Shown piece by piece: positions 47,565 to 58,621 of a stretch of DNA of 64,000 bases. The position numbers and the translations under genes were made by a program. The stretch lies in contig CM074179.1 of NCBI GenBank assembly GCA_037179385.1, positions 29,642,046-29,706,045 of the forward strand, read 5' to 3'. The notes beneath the pieces are model-generated. The model was given only the letters and a program-made list of their open reading frames with translations, did no database searches and had not been told where the DNA came from. The first letter of the stretch is position 1. Each line of letters begins with the position of its first letter. Source of the DNA: Holothuria scabra (Eukaryota; Echinodermata; Holothuroidea; Aspidochirotida; Holothuriidae).

Positions 47565-49391
47565 ATGGCTACAATAGGAACACCCTCACTTTTGGATTGT
47601 CCTGTCTGCTGTGACAAATACAAGAATCCCAAAATGATATCATGTGGTCATACCTTCTGTCTAGATCCATGCCTTCGCAACTTGGTACAGTCAAGTAGTC
47701 CTAATTGTCCACTGTGTAGGATACCAATTCAAAAGCCTCCGTCCGGTAAGGTGGAAGACGTACCAACCAATTTTGTATTACAGTCACTTCTTGAAGAACA
47801 AACTGAAAACATCGAAACATCAGCTGTCGTCCAGAAGAGGAACGGTCCGATGCTACAAAAAAAGTGTTCCAGTCATGAAAAAGATTTCGTGTATTACTGT
47901 AATGTGTGTTCCGAGTTGTTGTGTCAAAATTGTCTGGATGAAAGCCATAACAAGGATCATGAGACATTAGAAGTACATGAAGCTGTAAATGAATACTGTG
48001 GTATGTTGGTTCCTGTTGAAAAAGATTTGATGGACGTCACTAAAAAGTCAAATGACGTATGTTCTTTCTTGGAGGATGCGAAAACAAAATTTAAGCTTGA
48101 TGGTGATAACACTAGAGAGAAGATTAATGAAGCAGGAGATTCGTTAATAATGCAGGTTAAAAACAAAATGGCAGAACTTCACTCGGAATTAGATCAGAAG
48201 GAAACAAATGAACTAAAGAGTTTTGAGAATCTGAAAGCAAAGGCAGCCGAAATATCACTCCTCTGCGAATGCATACATGATATGTGTCGAAAAATGAAAC
48301 TTGAACTGTCGCAACTGAACTTCAGAAAGAAAACTTCGATCAACAGTGTAATGAAAAAGGCATCGGAACTTCTTCAAGATGTGTGTGACTTAGAGAATGA
48401 AGCTTTTAAGGACCACGTGTCTATCGTTTTTCAGCCTATTGAGCAAAGGACACCTTTACCACTAGGGGTATTAAAAGACCAAAGTCCAGAGGGTAAGAAG
48501 TTGTGCTTGTCAGTCTCCAAGCTGAGAGAACTGAAATGTTATCCTCCGAAAGATTATTCTTACACCAGTTACACTTTATTATCCGCAAACGCCATTCTTT
48601 TTCTTTTTCAGAGATCCGCTCCCCAAAATAGTTTCTTAAAGCCTCTCTATCGTACTGGACAAACTGAGCAAAGTTTAACAGACGTATGCATTGAAGGAGA
48701 CATTCGCTTTGCATCATCAATTCAAATAAACAAACAATCGAAGCTACTCTTTGTCAAGAACAGCCACACACCACTCGAGGTTATATTTAACGAAAGTTGT
48801 AAAACTTTTAGTGTTAATAGTAGTTCAAGTGTGAGTAATGCTCTTCTATACCAAATAAGTGCATTATCGTGGGGTGAAAGCGGTGAAGACTGCTACGCAT
48901 TACTTAGTGACGGCGAAACAATAAAAAGCTTTACATTTACTCCAGAAAAAAGAGAAACGTTTCATGTTAAACTGGACCAGAAAGTAAACTGTTTATGCCT
49001 CAGAGGATTTCACGTCTCTGAATTTGGCATGGCAATCTGCAGCGGGAAGTGTGTTCTGTTCTATGAGTCGACGAAGTCAAGAAGCGCAACCCGTATTATA
49101 CGAGCACCTGCGGATGTATCAGATTTTCAGCCTGTTTGCGTTATGTCTCATCAAAAGAACAAGAAGTGGTACGTTCAATGGCAAAATTTCAGCGGAACAT
49201 CATGTCGAGTTTGTCAATATTCTCTATCTTTTGAGGAAGAGCTTCTTTTGCCAGAACTGCGGGGTGGATTTATTTCATTTTCTTTCTTAGGTGAAAAGTA
49301 CATTTCAACTGATACTTACACGTACTCATGTACACCTCATTTGCCAAGTCAATTGTCAATATCTGTGTTTGAAATTAAACGGTCTCTATGA
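47565..49391 (+). CDS. TRIM-like RING/B-box protein (probable E3 ubiquitin ligase)
   Basis: The frame is 608 codons, uninterrupted and without introns. I chose the ATG at 47565 because it has A at -3 and G at +4; the same frame upstream offers only a TTG. A C3HC4 RING occupies residues 12-51 (C12, C15, C27, H29, C32, C36, C48, C51). TNFVLQSLLE follows, as is usual in this family. A single B-box 2 spans residues 101-132 (C101, H104, C112, C115, C120, C123, H128, H132), then a helical, charged region of about 150 residues suited to a coiled coil. The C-terminal 300 residues are not PRY-SPRY or a clear NHL repeat by eye. TRIM proteins generally transfer ubiquitin in the cytoplasm and often act in innate immunity or protein turnover; that role is inferred here. 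One oddity is three residues, not two, between C32 and C36 (CLDPC), a one-residue insertion in the RING. Confidence 0.9.
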   Translation: MATIGTPSLLDCPVCCDKYKNPKMISCGHTFCLDPCLRNLVQSSSPNCPLCRIPIQKPPSGKVEDVPTNFVLQSLLEEQTENIETSAVVQKRNGPMLQKKCSSHEKDFVYYCNVCSELLCQNCLDESHNKDHETLEVHEAVNEYCGMLVPVEKDLMDVTKKSNDVCSFLEDAKTKFKLDGDNTREKINEAGDSLIMQVKNKMAELHSELDQKETNELKSFENLKAKAAEISLLCECIHDMCRKMKLELSQLNFRKKTSINSVMKKASELLQDVCDLENEAFKDHVSIVFQPIEQRTPLPLGVLKDQSPEGKKLCLSVSKLRELKCYPPKDYSYTSYTLLSANAILFLFQRSAPQNSFLKPLYRTGQTEQSLTDVCIEGDIRFASSIQINKQSKLLFVKNSHTPLEVIFNESCKTFSVNSSSSVSNALLYQISALSWGESGEDCYALLSDGETIKSFTFTPEKRETFHVKLDQKVNCLCLRGFHVSEFGMAICSGKCVLFYESTKSRSATRIIRAPADVSDFQPVCVMSHQKNKKWYVQWQNFSGTSCRVCQYSLSFEEELLLPELRGGFISFSFLGEKYISTDTYTYSCTPHLPSQLSISVFEIKRSL

Positions 49392-51968
49392 CTTCCGATA
49401 AGGAGTAACGCATGGTATTATCGAGATTTCTCTTGCTACTCTTCTGTTATCATAGTGCAAGAGTACTTTCTCAAGAATGATCAGCACCGTATCTAGAAGG
49501 CAGGAACAACACCAGACTAAGGCGTAAAAAAACTCAAGTTCTGGAAAAAGTGGGGACAAGTGCCCCCAGCCCCCCCCCCCCCGTTATCCCGCCTATATGA
49601 TTTTAACAAAGCCATGGAAAGTTATGTAATGTGGGCACATTGCCTCTTATTTCTTTGTTTTTCTTTGTGATTGAACGCCCTGCATTACAAAAACCCCTCC
49701 ACTAGCGAGTCTCTTTTGAACTACAGACGAACAGTGAATGAGGCAATATGAGAACAAATACGGTTGGTCGGAGGCTATCCTGACGTCACCTATTGAATAT
49801 GTACCATTGTTGTTAAACGCTTCACCGCTCACGAACGTACGCATTACACTACAATGCTGTTCTTGAATGCTGTGTGTGTATAAGGCTACAAAGCACTCAC
49901 AACGGAAAGAAGAATTTCCCGCCCAAAGTGCAAAGAAAAAAACCTGGCTCTTACGCTAAATTGCTTAACAAGACTGTAGAGATACTGATGTCTTGGAGAG
50001 GGAAATTTGTTTTTAGAATGAGAATCAAGTTTTTAATATTGAAAAAAAGTTGTCAAGACATTCGGGCAAAGATATATTTTCACACTTCACAGAGCCAATC
50101 GCCAGCGCTGTGAAAACAAGTTGGACCCTACCATTACCTACTTAACAAAGACATCCATGTTCATAGTTTGTACATATTATTCATAAATACCTTGTACAAA
50201 TAATTCCTAACCGGTGGCGAAGTATTTTGATCTTAATGTATTTACTGCTAAAACCGTGATATTTTTGTTCTTTTGTTCGTTGGACGCTAATTTTGTCGGC
50301 TCATTCGAGTTGTGTTAACAAAATGACCACTTTTAAATAATGCACTTTTCCAAGTTTGAACCTCAACAAAATGAATTATTCATTAGCTTCTTTTTTTAGT
50401 GGATTGCCGGTGGGGCATTTCTATAGAGAAATGAATATGTATAGATAGATCAGAACCTCCCCTTTCAGGTACGAACTGTACTTTTTGCGAAAAGTGTGTG
50501 TAGCTCATTTCAGAAAGGAAAGAAGCAAATGTGACGTCACAATAGTAATTGGCAGTACAGTAAGCGATAGACGCTACATTTCTTAAGAAAATCGGCTTTG
50601 CCGGTGGTAATTTTTTAGTTTTCTGTGCAGAATGTCTAACGAAACGAAAGAGAACATGTTTATCTCGAGAAATATGAATGTACTTTTGTGATTTGAGCAA
50701 CAGGTTTAGAAATATCGGTGACAAAATGTGGTTCCTCGTTGACTGCTAGTGCAAACGGATTTGCAGTTCAGATTCGGTATCGGACACATGTATAGGGAAA
50801 GGAAATCAGACAAAAGATTTTGTAATGGTTTGTCCTTGAAATTTAATCCTACTGGAATGTTTAATATCTTTTCCTGTAGAACTAACATTACCCTACAACA
50901 CACATAGAGTAAAACCAATAATAATGCATAATATTGCCTGCATCGGCATCAAAATTTTAAATTAATTGAATGCAATGTCAGATTAATGTGTAGCGATGAC
51001 ATCACAGACTTCCAATGATGCACCAAATCTAAAGAAAAGTTTCATTTCTTTAAAAAATGTGTTTCTTCCAAACGCTACTTGCTGTTGAGATGCATTGTCC
51101 ACCTCGTGAAAGAGAAAATTTTTCTACATATATCTTAAATGAATTTTGATATCAAGAAAATGCCTTTAGTGGTTTCCGAAATATTAACCTCTCAAGTCCT
51201 TGAAATATTTACAATTGTTTCAAAAGCTCCGTGCTTGCTACATCAGTTTGTAAAATATCCCAAACATTTGGACCACTGGAATATTTGCTCGAATACCGTA
51301 TTGCATCAAATTGAAAATAAGGTCCTCAGATATTCAAATGTGTTCAAAACGGACCGTATGTGTTCCTTTATTCAGTAAAATTTTCCCCAAAATTGCAGGA
51401 TTATCCCAAAATATTTGCTTAAGATTCCCAGGTCAGTCTAATTAGACCCCGGGATGGGGGTGGGGAAAAACGGCCCCTAACATCTAGATCAGCTTCCATT
51501 ATACATGGAATTGATCACGTGACATGATCCACTCATGATAAGCATTAGAAACGTTTGACGGCTTAATCGAAAAATGGCTCTCTTTAATTCTTTCTGAATG
51601 AATTATTTTATGCCACAAATAAGTCGGAGAAGTCATTTGTTGCAAGCTGGTAGGATTGTTTCCAGTAAAACGTCCACAGTTTCTAGCAATTTTGTTATGA
51701 TACGCTAGGGATCTAGATTGTGTCTCTCGCATAGTTTTCTTTCGTCTACGTCGGCAGAAAAATCCAGGACGGTGGTGGGGTTGAGTTAAGAAATTTCGGA
51801 GGAAACCTGTACCCCTGGAGGAATTCCCAGCAGGGAGGTGTTCTTAACACCCCCTGTACTCAGCTGGTGCCAGGATTAGCTTCACACTGGGGGGAAAGCT
51901 TCCTTACGGCGAGGGGCTCATTGACCTCAAGACAGACGGGGACACTGAGTCGCAAAACTGCCAAAAAG
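49392..51968. other. No gene recognised downstream of the TRIM-like gene
   Basis: No canonical AATAAA was found close behind the stop codon. A C-tract near 49572 resembles the ends of the hAT elements, but no matching terminus was identified. Short frames at 49647-50918 show no domains. Confidence 0.4.
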
Positions 51969-52565
51969 AAGGAGATAAATGTTCCTCGCGAAAAGTGCGC
52001 CGAAAAATTTTGGCTTCAGTTATAAAGGAAAACTGAAAATCTGACAGTTTTATCGAAAACTGGGCAAAATGTTCTAGACCTGCCAGACCAGAATAGGAAT
52101 TTTGTTAGGGGACTTGTCAAACTTTCTAATTGTAGCGCCATTTCTGTTTGGTTCCGGTAAAAAACACGTTACGGATCGCTGAAAAGTCTTCTTAGTTGCA
52201 TCTAATCATTTTCAATTTTGCGTTCTAGTTTCATGGAAATTCTCTGGAAGACATTATTTTAATAAATAATTAAGTCGGGGAAGGATGAATGTTCCTCGCA
52301 AAAAGCGCATCGGAAAGTTTTTGCTTCATTTATAAAAGAAACAGAAAATTGAGAGTTTATTGAAGAATTTGGCAGAATTTACAGACATACCAGACAGGGC
52401 TAGGAATTTTGTAGGAAGGACTTGTAAAAATTTCTTATTGTAACGCCATCATTGTTTGGCTCAAGAAAATTTTTATAAAAATACATTCCGAATCGCTGTA
52501 AAAGAGCGCTCGGGCTATGTAAGTTGCTTCCTATCATTTTCAATTTAGCATACTTATTTTTCTGG
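51969..52565 (+). repeat. Tandem duplication, unit about 312 bp
   Basis: Two diverged copies start near 51969 and 52281. They share ATGTTCCTCGC, AAAAGTGCGC/AAAAGCGCAT, TTTTGGCTTCA/TTTTTGCTTCA, TAGGAATTTTGT, GGACTTGT and ATCATTTTCAATTT in the same order. The unit is non-coding and of unknown origin. Confidence 0.8.
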
Positions 52566-52599
52566 CAATACATTACTTTTATTAAAAAGATTTTGTTGG

Positions 52600-54843
52600 C
52601 TTTTCTTCAACAATTTCTTCCAAATTTTATTTTTCACGGTCGGGTCAGGTGCCCAGCCTACCCTACCCCACGGCTTTTACAGTGCAATAGACACAACAGA
52701 CAGCAAATAGCCCGCCATCTATTTTGAGTTCTCTTCTCTGATTGGCTGCTGAAAACGGTTAGTGACGTCACTCATTGAAAAAAAAACCGTCTATCAACAC
52801 CGTCTGTTGCGTATGCATAACCATATGCACGGTACAGTTTGCCATTGGTTGGGGATGAACGTATTTTAGAAAACTAACAAATCACAGAGAGTTGAAATTT
52901 TACGAAGACCTTTAGAAATGAATATTCATCTGCGCTGGATAAAAAAAATCACCACAGCGATGACGTTTACTCTGGTTAATGTTGTTTAAGTTTTAAGGTA
53001 AGAAAACAAAGCTGAATATGTCCAAAATTCTCTATGTAACAGATATATAATAGTTAATCAGCGCAGAAGAGAATTTTCTCTTCTTTCGTTTGGTATGAAG
53101 CTCTTAGTGTGTTCTGATGTAGTTTTTCTAATATTGTTTCATCCGTTTAGACTACTATTTTTGTTATCCCGAGTGTTTACCTGGGTCAGCATATGCTGTT
53201 ATACGGTCCCGTTGGGCGAATTTTTTCGTTAACCATATGTTCTGCGTAGCCTACACGGTACATCATACATGTATATGTTCCGTTTACTATTACGAACAGA
53301 GTTAACGTTAGTACTTTGTATTACGTGAGGAAAATGACAGAACTAACGTTAGTATTCTAAGTATTGGCCGTACAACTGTAGCATACCCCGTCAATAATAA
53401 ACCTCACCTCGCCTCCGGAGGTGCAGTCACAGTGAACCACAAAGTGACAAAATACTAGGCTTAAGTTAGGGCCTAGCCTAATCATGTTAGCCTAACTTGG
53501 GCTATGCCTTGGCCTGATTTGCATTATTTTAAAGAATGGCCAGTGCATGGGACTGCGTTTGCCCCTCCACTGAAAACTAGCTGGAGGCTCAGTGGACTTA
53601 CGCCTAGGCTAGGCCTAGGTCTAGATCTTTTTTCTAAAATACTTGTATAAATTACACATAGCCTGCTAGTTATTGTGTTGCAAAATAACACCAACTCATC
53701 AAACGCTGATGCGACTGTGCCTCCATATGGCAGTTCATAATGAAGTTTTTACATGCATTCAAGTTTTTCTCAGGAATGGGGCCAAACTTGTATTCCATGT
53801 CAGGCAAACACCGAATTTACGCAAAGAAAAACAAAAGAAAACATAGTGGTACAGTAAGGGAAATGCCAACTCCACACTAAAGATCTGTGGTTGTGAATGC
53901 ACTGAATTCAGACTGGAAAGGGGTAGGGGTATCTTGAGGTAGACAGTACTGGGAAAGGGAGATTTTAAGGCAGTTTCCAACAGATCTGTGCTTGCAACCG
54001 TGCACAATATTTGGTGATCGTCAAATTTGATAAATTTGTTGTTCAGGTATGGCACACATACTGTGTGACAATGTCATTTATTATTGTTGCATAACCCTGA
54101 CAATAATTTAATATTAGCCTACACTCTGTACGCACTAACTCCCCTAGGCCTAAGCCAAATACACAGTACTCCCATAGAACAAACAGTTGTGAACCCTAAG
54201 ACTTCTTCTTTCTGAGACTGGGGTGTACTGTAAATTGAATAAATTGGTGGGGCATCTCCCCTCGTTGCACAACATAATTTGGCATTTAATTCTGTGGTGC
54301 AGGGTGTGAGGCATACAAAGTATACAGTATGAGCCTAGGCTAGGTAGCATTAGTGTAGAGCTTGGCCCATCTATAATGCACTAAAGGTTCACAGAAATTT
54401 TAAACTGTTTGCAAAATGTTGTTCTTTCACAGATGTTCATCTCATTTTGACTGCTGTCATCGAAATGTAGGTGAAGGATGATCTGAGATATTTAAAAGCA
54501 CCACTCCAGCTTGCCTGGTAGTGGGTGTTGGGTTATGTACTGTATAATAATAACATTCATACAATTAAAGGTTGCAATTTAGATAAAATAAAATTGGGTT
54601 TCATTGGCAAATAACATGAAATGTACAGTAGAAACCCAAAATTTTATTTCATTAACCTGAAGACCAACTGTTTTTTGCCCGTGATAGCATAGGGTGCTTA
54701 ATTGTAACATGGACTGCACAGTGCAGGTCCATGCTGAATAGTTTATAAAGATATAAAGTATGGTATGTAATGCTACTACCAATAGTGAGTTGGGTACTGT
54801 CTCCTGTATTTGCAAATAAAGCATTCCAAGTTCATTCAAGAAA
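52600..54843. other. No gene recognised; upstream of the transposase-like gene
   Basis: AGGCCTA motifs cluster near 53590-53625 and at 54145. No TATA-anchored promoter can be singled out and no inverted partner for the 3' flank was found, so the borders of the downstream element remain unknown. Confidence 0.35.
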
Positions 54844-56038
54844 ATGTCTAGCTACAAGGGTAAGAGTTTCGAGGCCAAAGGAAAATCTGGCCAGCACAAA
54901 CGATACTACAAGGGCAAATCATCTTCTTCAAAGAAGAGAAAAACTGCTCTAGAATTGTCAGTTGGAGAATATGTAGTTTTCCGTCAGGAATCCAAAATTC
55001 TGTTAGGGGTAGTATCTAGAAAAGTAAAGGATGGAGTGTATGAATTAGCATCTTGTCAAAATAATTCCTGCACAGAAAAGCATGTTGTAACTAAACACAA
55101 TGCACCAAAGCCTACAGAATCACTAAGCATACCAAAGGAAAGGTTACAGCCCAAGTTAGATGTACTTACCATTTGGGACTTCAGTGGAGAATTTTTGGCC
55201 TTAGTGCCAGGAAAAGTGGTTCAAGTAAAACAAAACAGCATATGGATGAAACCCTCCCAGGAATTTTGCAAACATGCTGTGCATGTTAACTTAAATGACT
55301 TATGTCTGAATCCATATCAAGAGTTAAAATTTACTCTAGAAAAATGGAATGATCAGGTTGACGTAGGAGATATGTGTTTTATTTCAAGTATTCTAACTAT
55401 TACTCAAAAAGAAGTTGACAAACTAGAGAGATCATACAGAGAATCATTAATGGCGATACACAGTACTGAAAGAGAAAAGTCTGACTTGGATGAGAAGTTT
55501 CACAAACTACAGGCAACTTTTGAAAGGGCATCAGGCATTGTGTTGGAACTCAGAAATAAACTTCTGAGTGTTCAGACAGAGAATGCTAAGAGGGTCCAAA
55601 CACTTGTTCAAATCATTTCAAAACAGAAAGAAACCCTTGATAGGTATGAAAAAGAACTCCTTGCCTTCAACAGTTACATGATCTCACTCCGAACTGCCTA
55701 TCAAGAACAAGAAAATAAACTGAAAGAAATTACACAGAAATGGATGGCTGATCGAAGAAAGCTAAAAAAGTAGAGTTAGAAAATGAAAGTTTAAAAGATC
55801 AAGTTGCAACCTTATCTAAAACTGTCGAAATTGAAAAGCAGAAACAAAATGCAATGGCATCATCACTAATGGAAATACGGCCCACTCCCTCTACCAGTGC
55901 TTCTGGAATGCTTTTGATGTGAGGAAAGCCGGAAGTAGCAAGCGGCCATCAGCATGTATCCCAGTGGTACGCCCAGATGTGTCTGCTTGCATAGCTAGCG
56001 CCAAGTCGCTAGAAAGAAGAGCCAAACAGATTGGACAG
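54844..56038 (+). pseudogene. Transposase-like gene, exon 1: basic head and coiled coil
   Basis: The ATG at 54844 opens a 309-codon frame. The first 40 residues are Lys/Ser-rich (MSSYKGKSFEAKGKSG onward), then comes a compact region of about 140 residues. From about residue 185 there is a long heptad-like helix rich in E, K, L and Q. The frame stops at 55771 after an A-run, but the coil clearly continues one base out of frame (VELENESLKDQVATL). A second shift leads to RKAGSSKRPSACIP and RRAKQIGQ, which ends at a good donor, CAG|GTGAGT (56039). Confidence 0.65.
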
Positions 56039-56626
56039 GTGAGTTTACCAGTAACCTGGGTCTGCAATAGCCAGTACTGCATCACAACTTGCGATGCAAT
56101 TAACGCACAATAATGATTTGTGAAACAAATCTGCAAATCAATTGAAATAAATTCAAATCATTTGGAATTTGTGCAGGAATTCCAGATGGCTTCCTGACAA
56201 GAATGGGATTTAACTTCATTTCATACCTAATATTTATATGTCAATTCCAACCTAAATACTATCATGAAAATGAATAAATTCTCTCTACTGGATGTTTTGA
56301 ATAATTCATAAATTACACATGCTTGCTTGGGCCCGTCTCGCCAGCCTGAAGTCTTCTGTGGATGTGTACAGGTATGTGTACTATGATCTATCCTGTATTG
56401 CACATGCTCTGAATTAGTATATTCCAGTATGAATTGAAGTAAGTGCATATACAGTATTAATGTATTTTCATGTAAGCTCGGTAAGTAAGATAGGCAGGAA
56501 TTTAACACAGTTTGTTTTAGGAAGAATCATGTAGGTGTCTCTCAGCAGTGAATAGTAGCACAAGCATATTGTATTGAATGTTCACAAACTTCTGATCGTA
56601 ATTTTTTTCTTTTCGTGTGTGTAAAG

Positions 56627-56765
56627 ATCCTTGAAGTCATCGTTTGCCAGGACCAAAGTACATCAGATGAAGACATTGTTGCTGTTCTTGCTGAATACTT
56701 TAAGCGAAATCCCAAAATTCTGAGTCTTACAGCTGAAAGAACTTAGTCATTACTGACAATGAAAG
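56627..56765 (+). pseudogene. Transposase-like gene, exon 2
   Basis: It follows a pyrimidine-containing acceptor (GTGTGTAAAG) and begins ILEVIVCQDQSTSDEDIVAV in phase with exon 1. A TAG at 56744 interrupts it, after which SLLTMK leads to the donor G|GTAAGA. The one leftover base joins exactly to the next exon (G plus AA gives Glu). Confidence 0.55.
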
Positions 56766-57208
56766 GTAAGATGACTTCTGATTCAGCAAAGTTTATTCAC
56801 CGTAGCTCTTTTTTTATCTCTTACCATTCCTACTCATTTGCTTTTTGTACCCCTCCTGCTGGTAGTGTTTTGTAGCCCTGGGTGGTCATTTAAGGTACAA
56901 AAAGGATGTTGCAACACCCACCCAGAAGCAAGACAAGTGCAGAAATATCAATGTGGAAAATCCACAAAACAAGCATACTGTAATAGCCTATGTTTGATAT
57001 CATTCATGAGGTACTGTTGAAATTGTTCCATGAAGCTTGTTTTAGTAAGTAGTTTGCAGTAGGAAGTTTATTAATTTCTACCTTTAATTGAAAATGAGGA
57101 TACCCAGCCTGAAAATCAATTTCACACTTTTATGTAGAGTATTGAAATGACTGGACTGATTTACAACTATTTAAATTTATAGTATTTATAATTTTTTTCC
57201 TTGCACAG

Positions 57209-57450
57209 AACTATCCCCAGCGAATGCTGCAGACCTCAAAATTCTATTGCGTTTGCCAATGCACAAGCTAAGAATGCTCAGGACACTATTGAAAAATGCA
57301 GGTGTCAACATGCTAAAATTGGCTAAAATTGGCCCCAAATATTGCTGCGCTGGAGCAGAAAAAAACAAAATTTCAGCAAAAACATCCTTGTACATTGCCC
57401 AAGAATTAGGAAGTCAAATTGTGCTTATGGCGACATATTCAGACTCGTTT
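57209..57450 (+). pseudogene. Transposase-like gene, exon 3 (right end uncertain)
   Basis: After the acceptor TTGCACAG it reads ELSPANAADLKILLRLPMHK and goes on through MLRTLLKNAGVNMLKLAKI. The frame stays open to 57636, but the later part becomes hydrophobic and intron-like, so the true donor probably lies before about 57450. Confidence 0.5.
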
Positions 57451-57617
57451 GAGCATTTGATTGTCATGTTTTCATGGTTATTTTATGTTTTACATTTTTT
57501 TGTGTATTGCATGGAATATGGTGAGTATTGTCACTCTGAAGCAAGTACTTTTCAAGTGAAGACTAGAGCATCGGACTTCCAAATAATATATACTCCCGAC
57601 CTTTTTTTTTTATTTAG

Positions 57618-57824
57618 AAAGACGGAAAGCTTATGATGGAGGAAGTTTGGAGGTTGGTGCTGCATCTATGAAGCAAAGGGCTGGATCTGCAGATGAATCC
57701 AGTTGCTTTTGTTCGTGTCAAATCGCTAGTTGATCACTTGCATAGAACCATTCAACGCCATCATTCTACTCCCTCTTTCTCAACAAATGGCAGCTACAAA
57801 GGCAAGCTGTGGATTAAAATTGGC
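57618..57824 (+). pseudogene. Transposase-like gene, exon 4
   Basis: It starts after TTTTATTTAG and ends at GGC|GTAAGT. In the frame that joins exon 5 it has a TGA at 57669, then NPVAFVRVKSLVDHLHRTIQ and KGKLWIKIG. Splicing to exon 5 yields WIKIGGDKGG, a junction that strongly supports the intron call. Confidence 0.65.
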
Positions 57825-58621
57825 GTAAGTTTGTCTTAAAACAAGTTTTTTCAAGGACCCAATGACAAGAGATGCCGATGCAGGTCCTTTAGCACATGTT
57901 TCTTCCTTAAGTAAACCCATCCAATATGGCAAAATATTGGCCCAAATACCCAATTCAAGCATAGATATGGAAGACATAGGCATTGTTCACCTACTTTTGG
58001 TAGAATGCAGACTTTTGGTAGAATATATTGGCTTACAAAAGTTATATGGATGGTGTGGCCTAGACAGACTTTCCAATGTAAGAGAAAGTTAAGGTATGTG
58101 AACCCTCTCCTGGGAGTGGGTGTCTAAGGGGATGGGTTGTCCCCTCCTTAATAAAGTTTTGAGATAGTAAATGCAGTAAAATATTGAATGGTGCAATATT
58201 TGCAATCTTTGAATGTAAATTTGTTTCCGCAGATTTTCATTTTTGTCTGTCAATTTTTATATTCGTGATGTTTTAATGTAATTGTGCATTTTTATGGCCG
58301 TATTCACCTTTATAGTACAGCGAATTTAATGGTAAAATTTCTTTGCTGTAATGGTCGTTGGCCTTTTTGAGCGAGCAGTTTCAATTGAGGCTGTTATGCA
58401 TGTGATAAGTAATGAATACCCATATGCAAAACAGCGTAGAAAAAATTTGTGTTCTCAAGTCAGTATTTAGATGGCCTTGCAGTTTTTAATACACTTTTCA
58501 GTACACTTCAAAAAGCAAGTGGCCAGAGATGCTGAACATAGTATTTTTACATAGCTTGGTATCACTTTCCAAAGCTTAGAAAAGGTCATATGGTTTATTT
58601 GCCATTCCTGTTTTTATCCAG

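Noticed and set aside
47957..48720. Minus-strand frames within the TRIM-like gene
   Set aside because: They are antisense shadows of the 608-codon coding frame.
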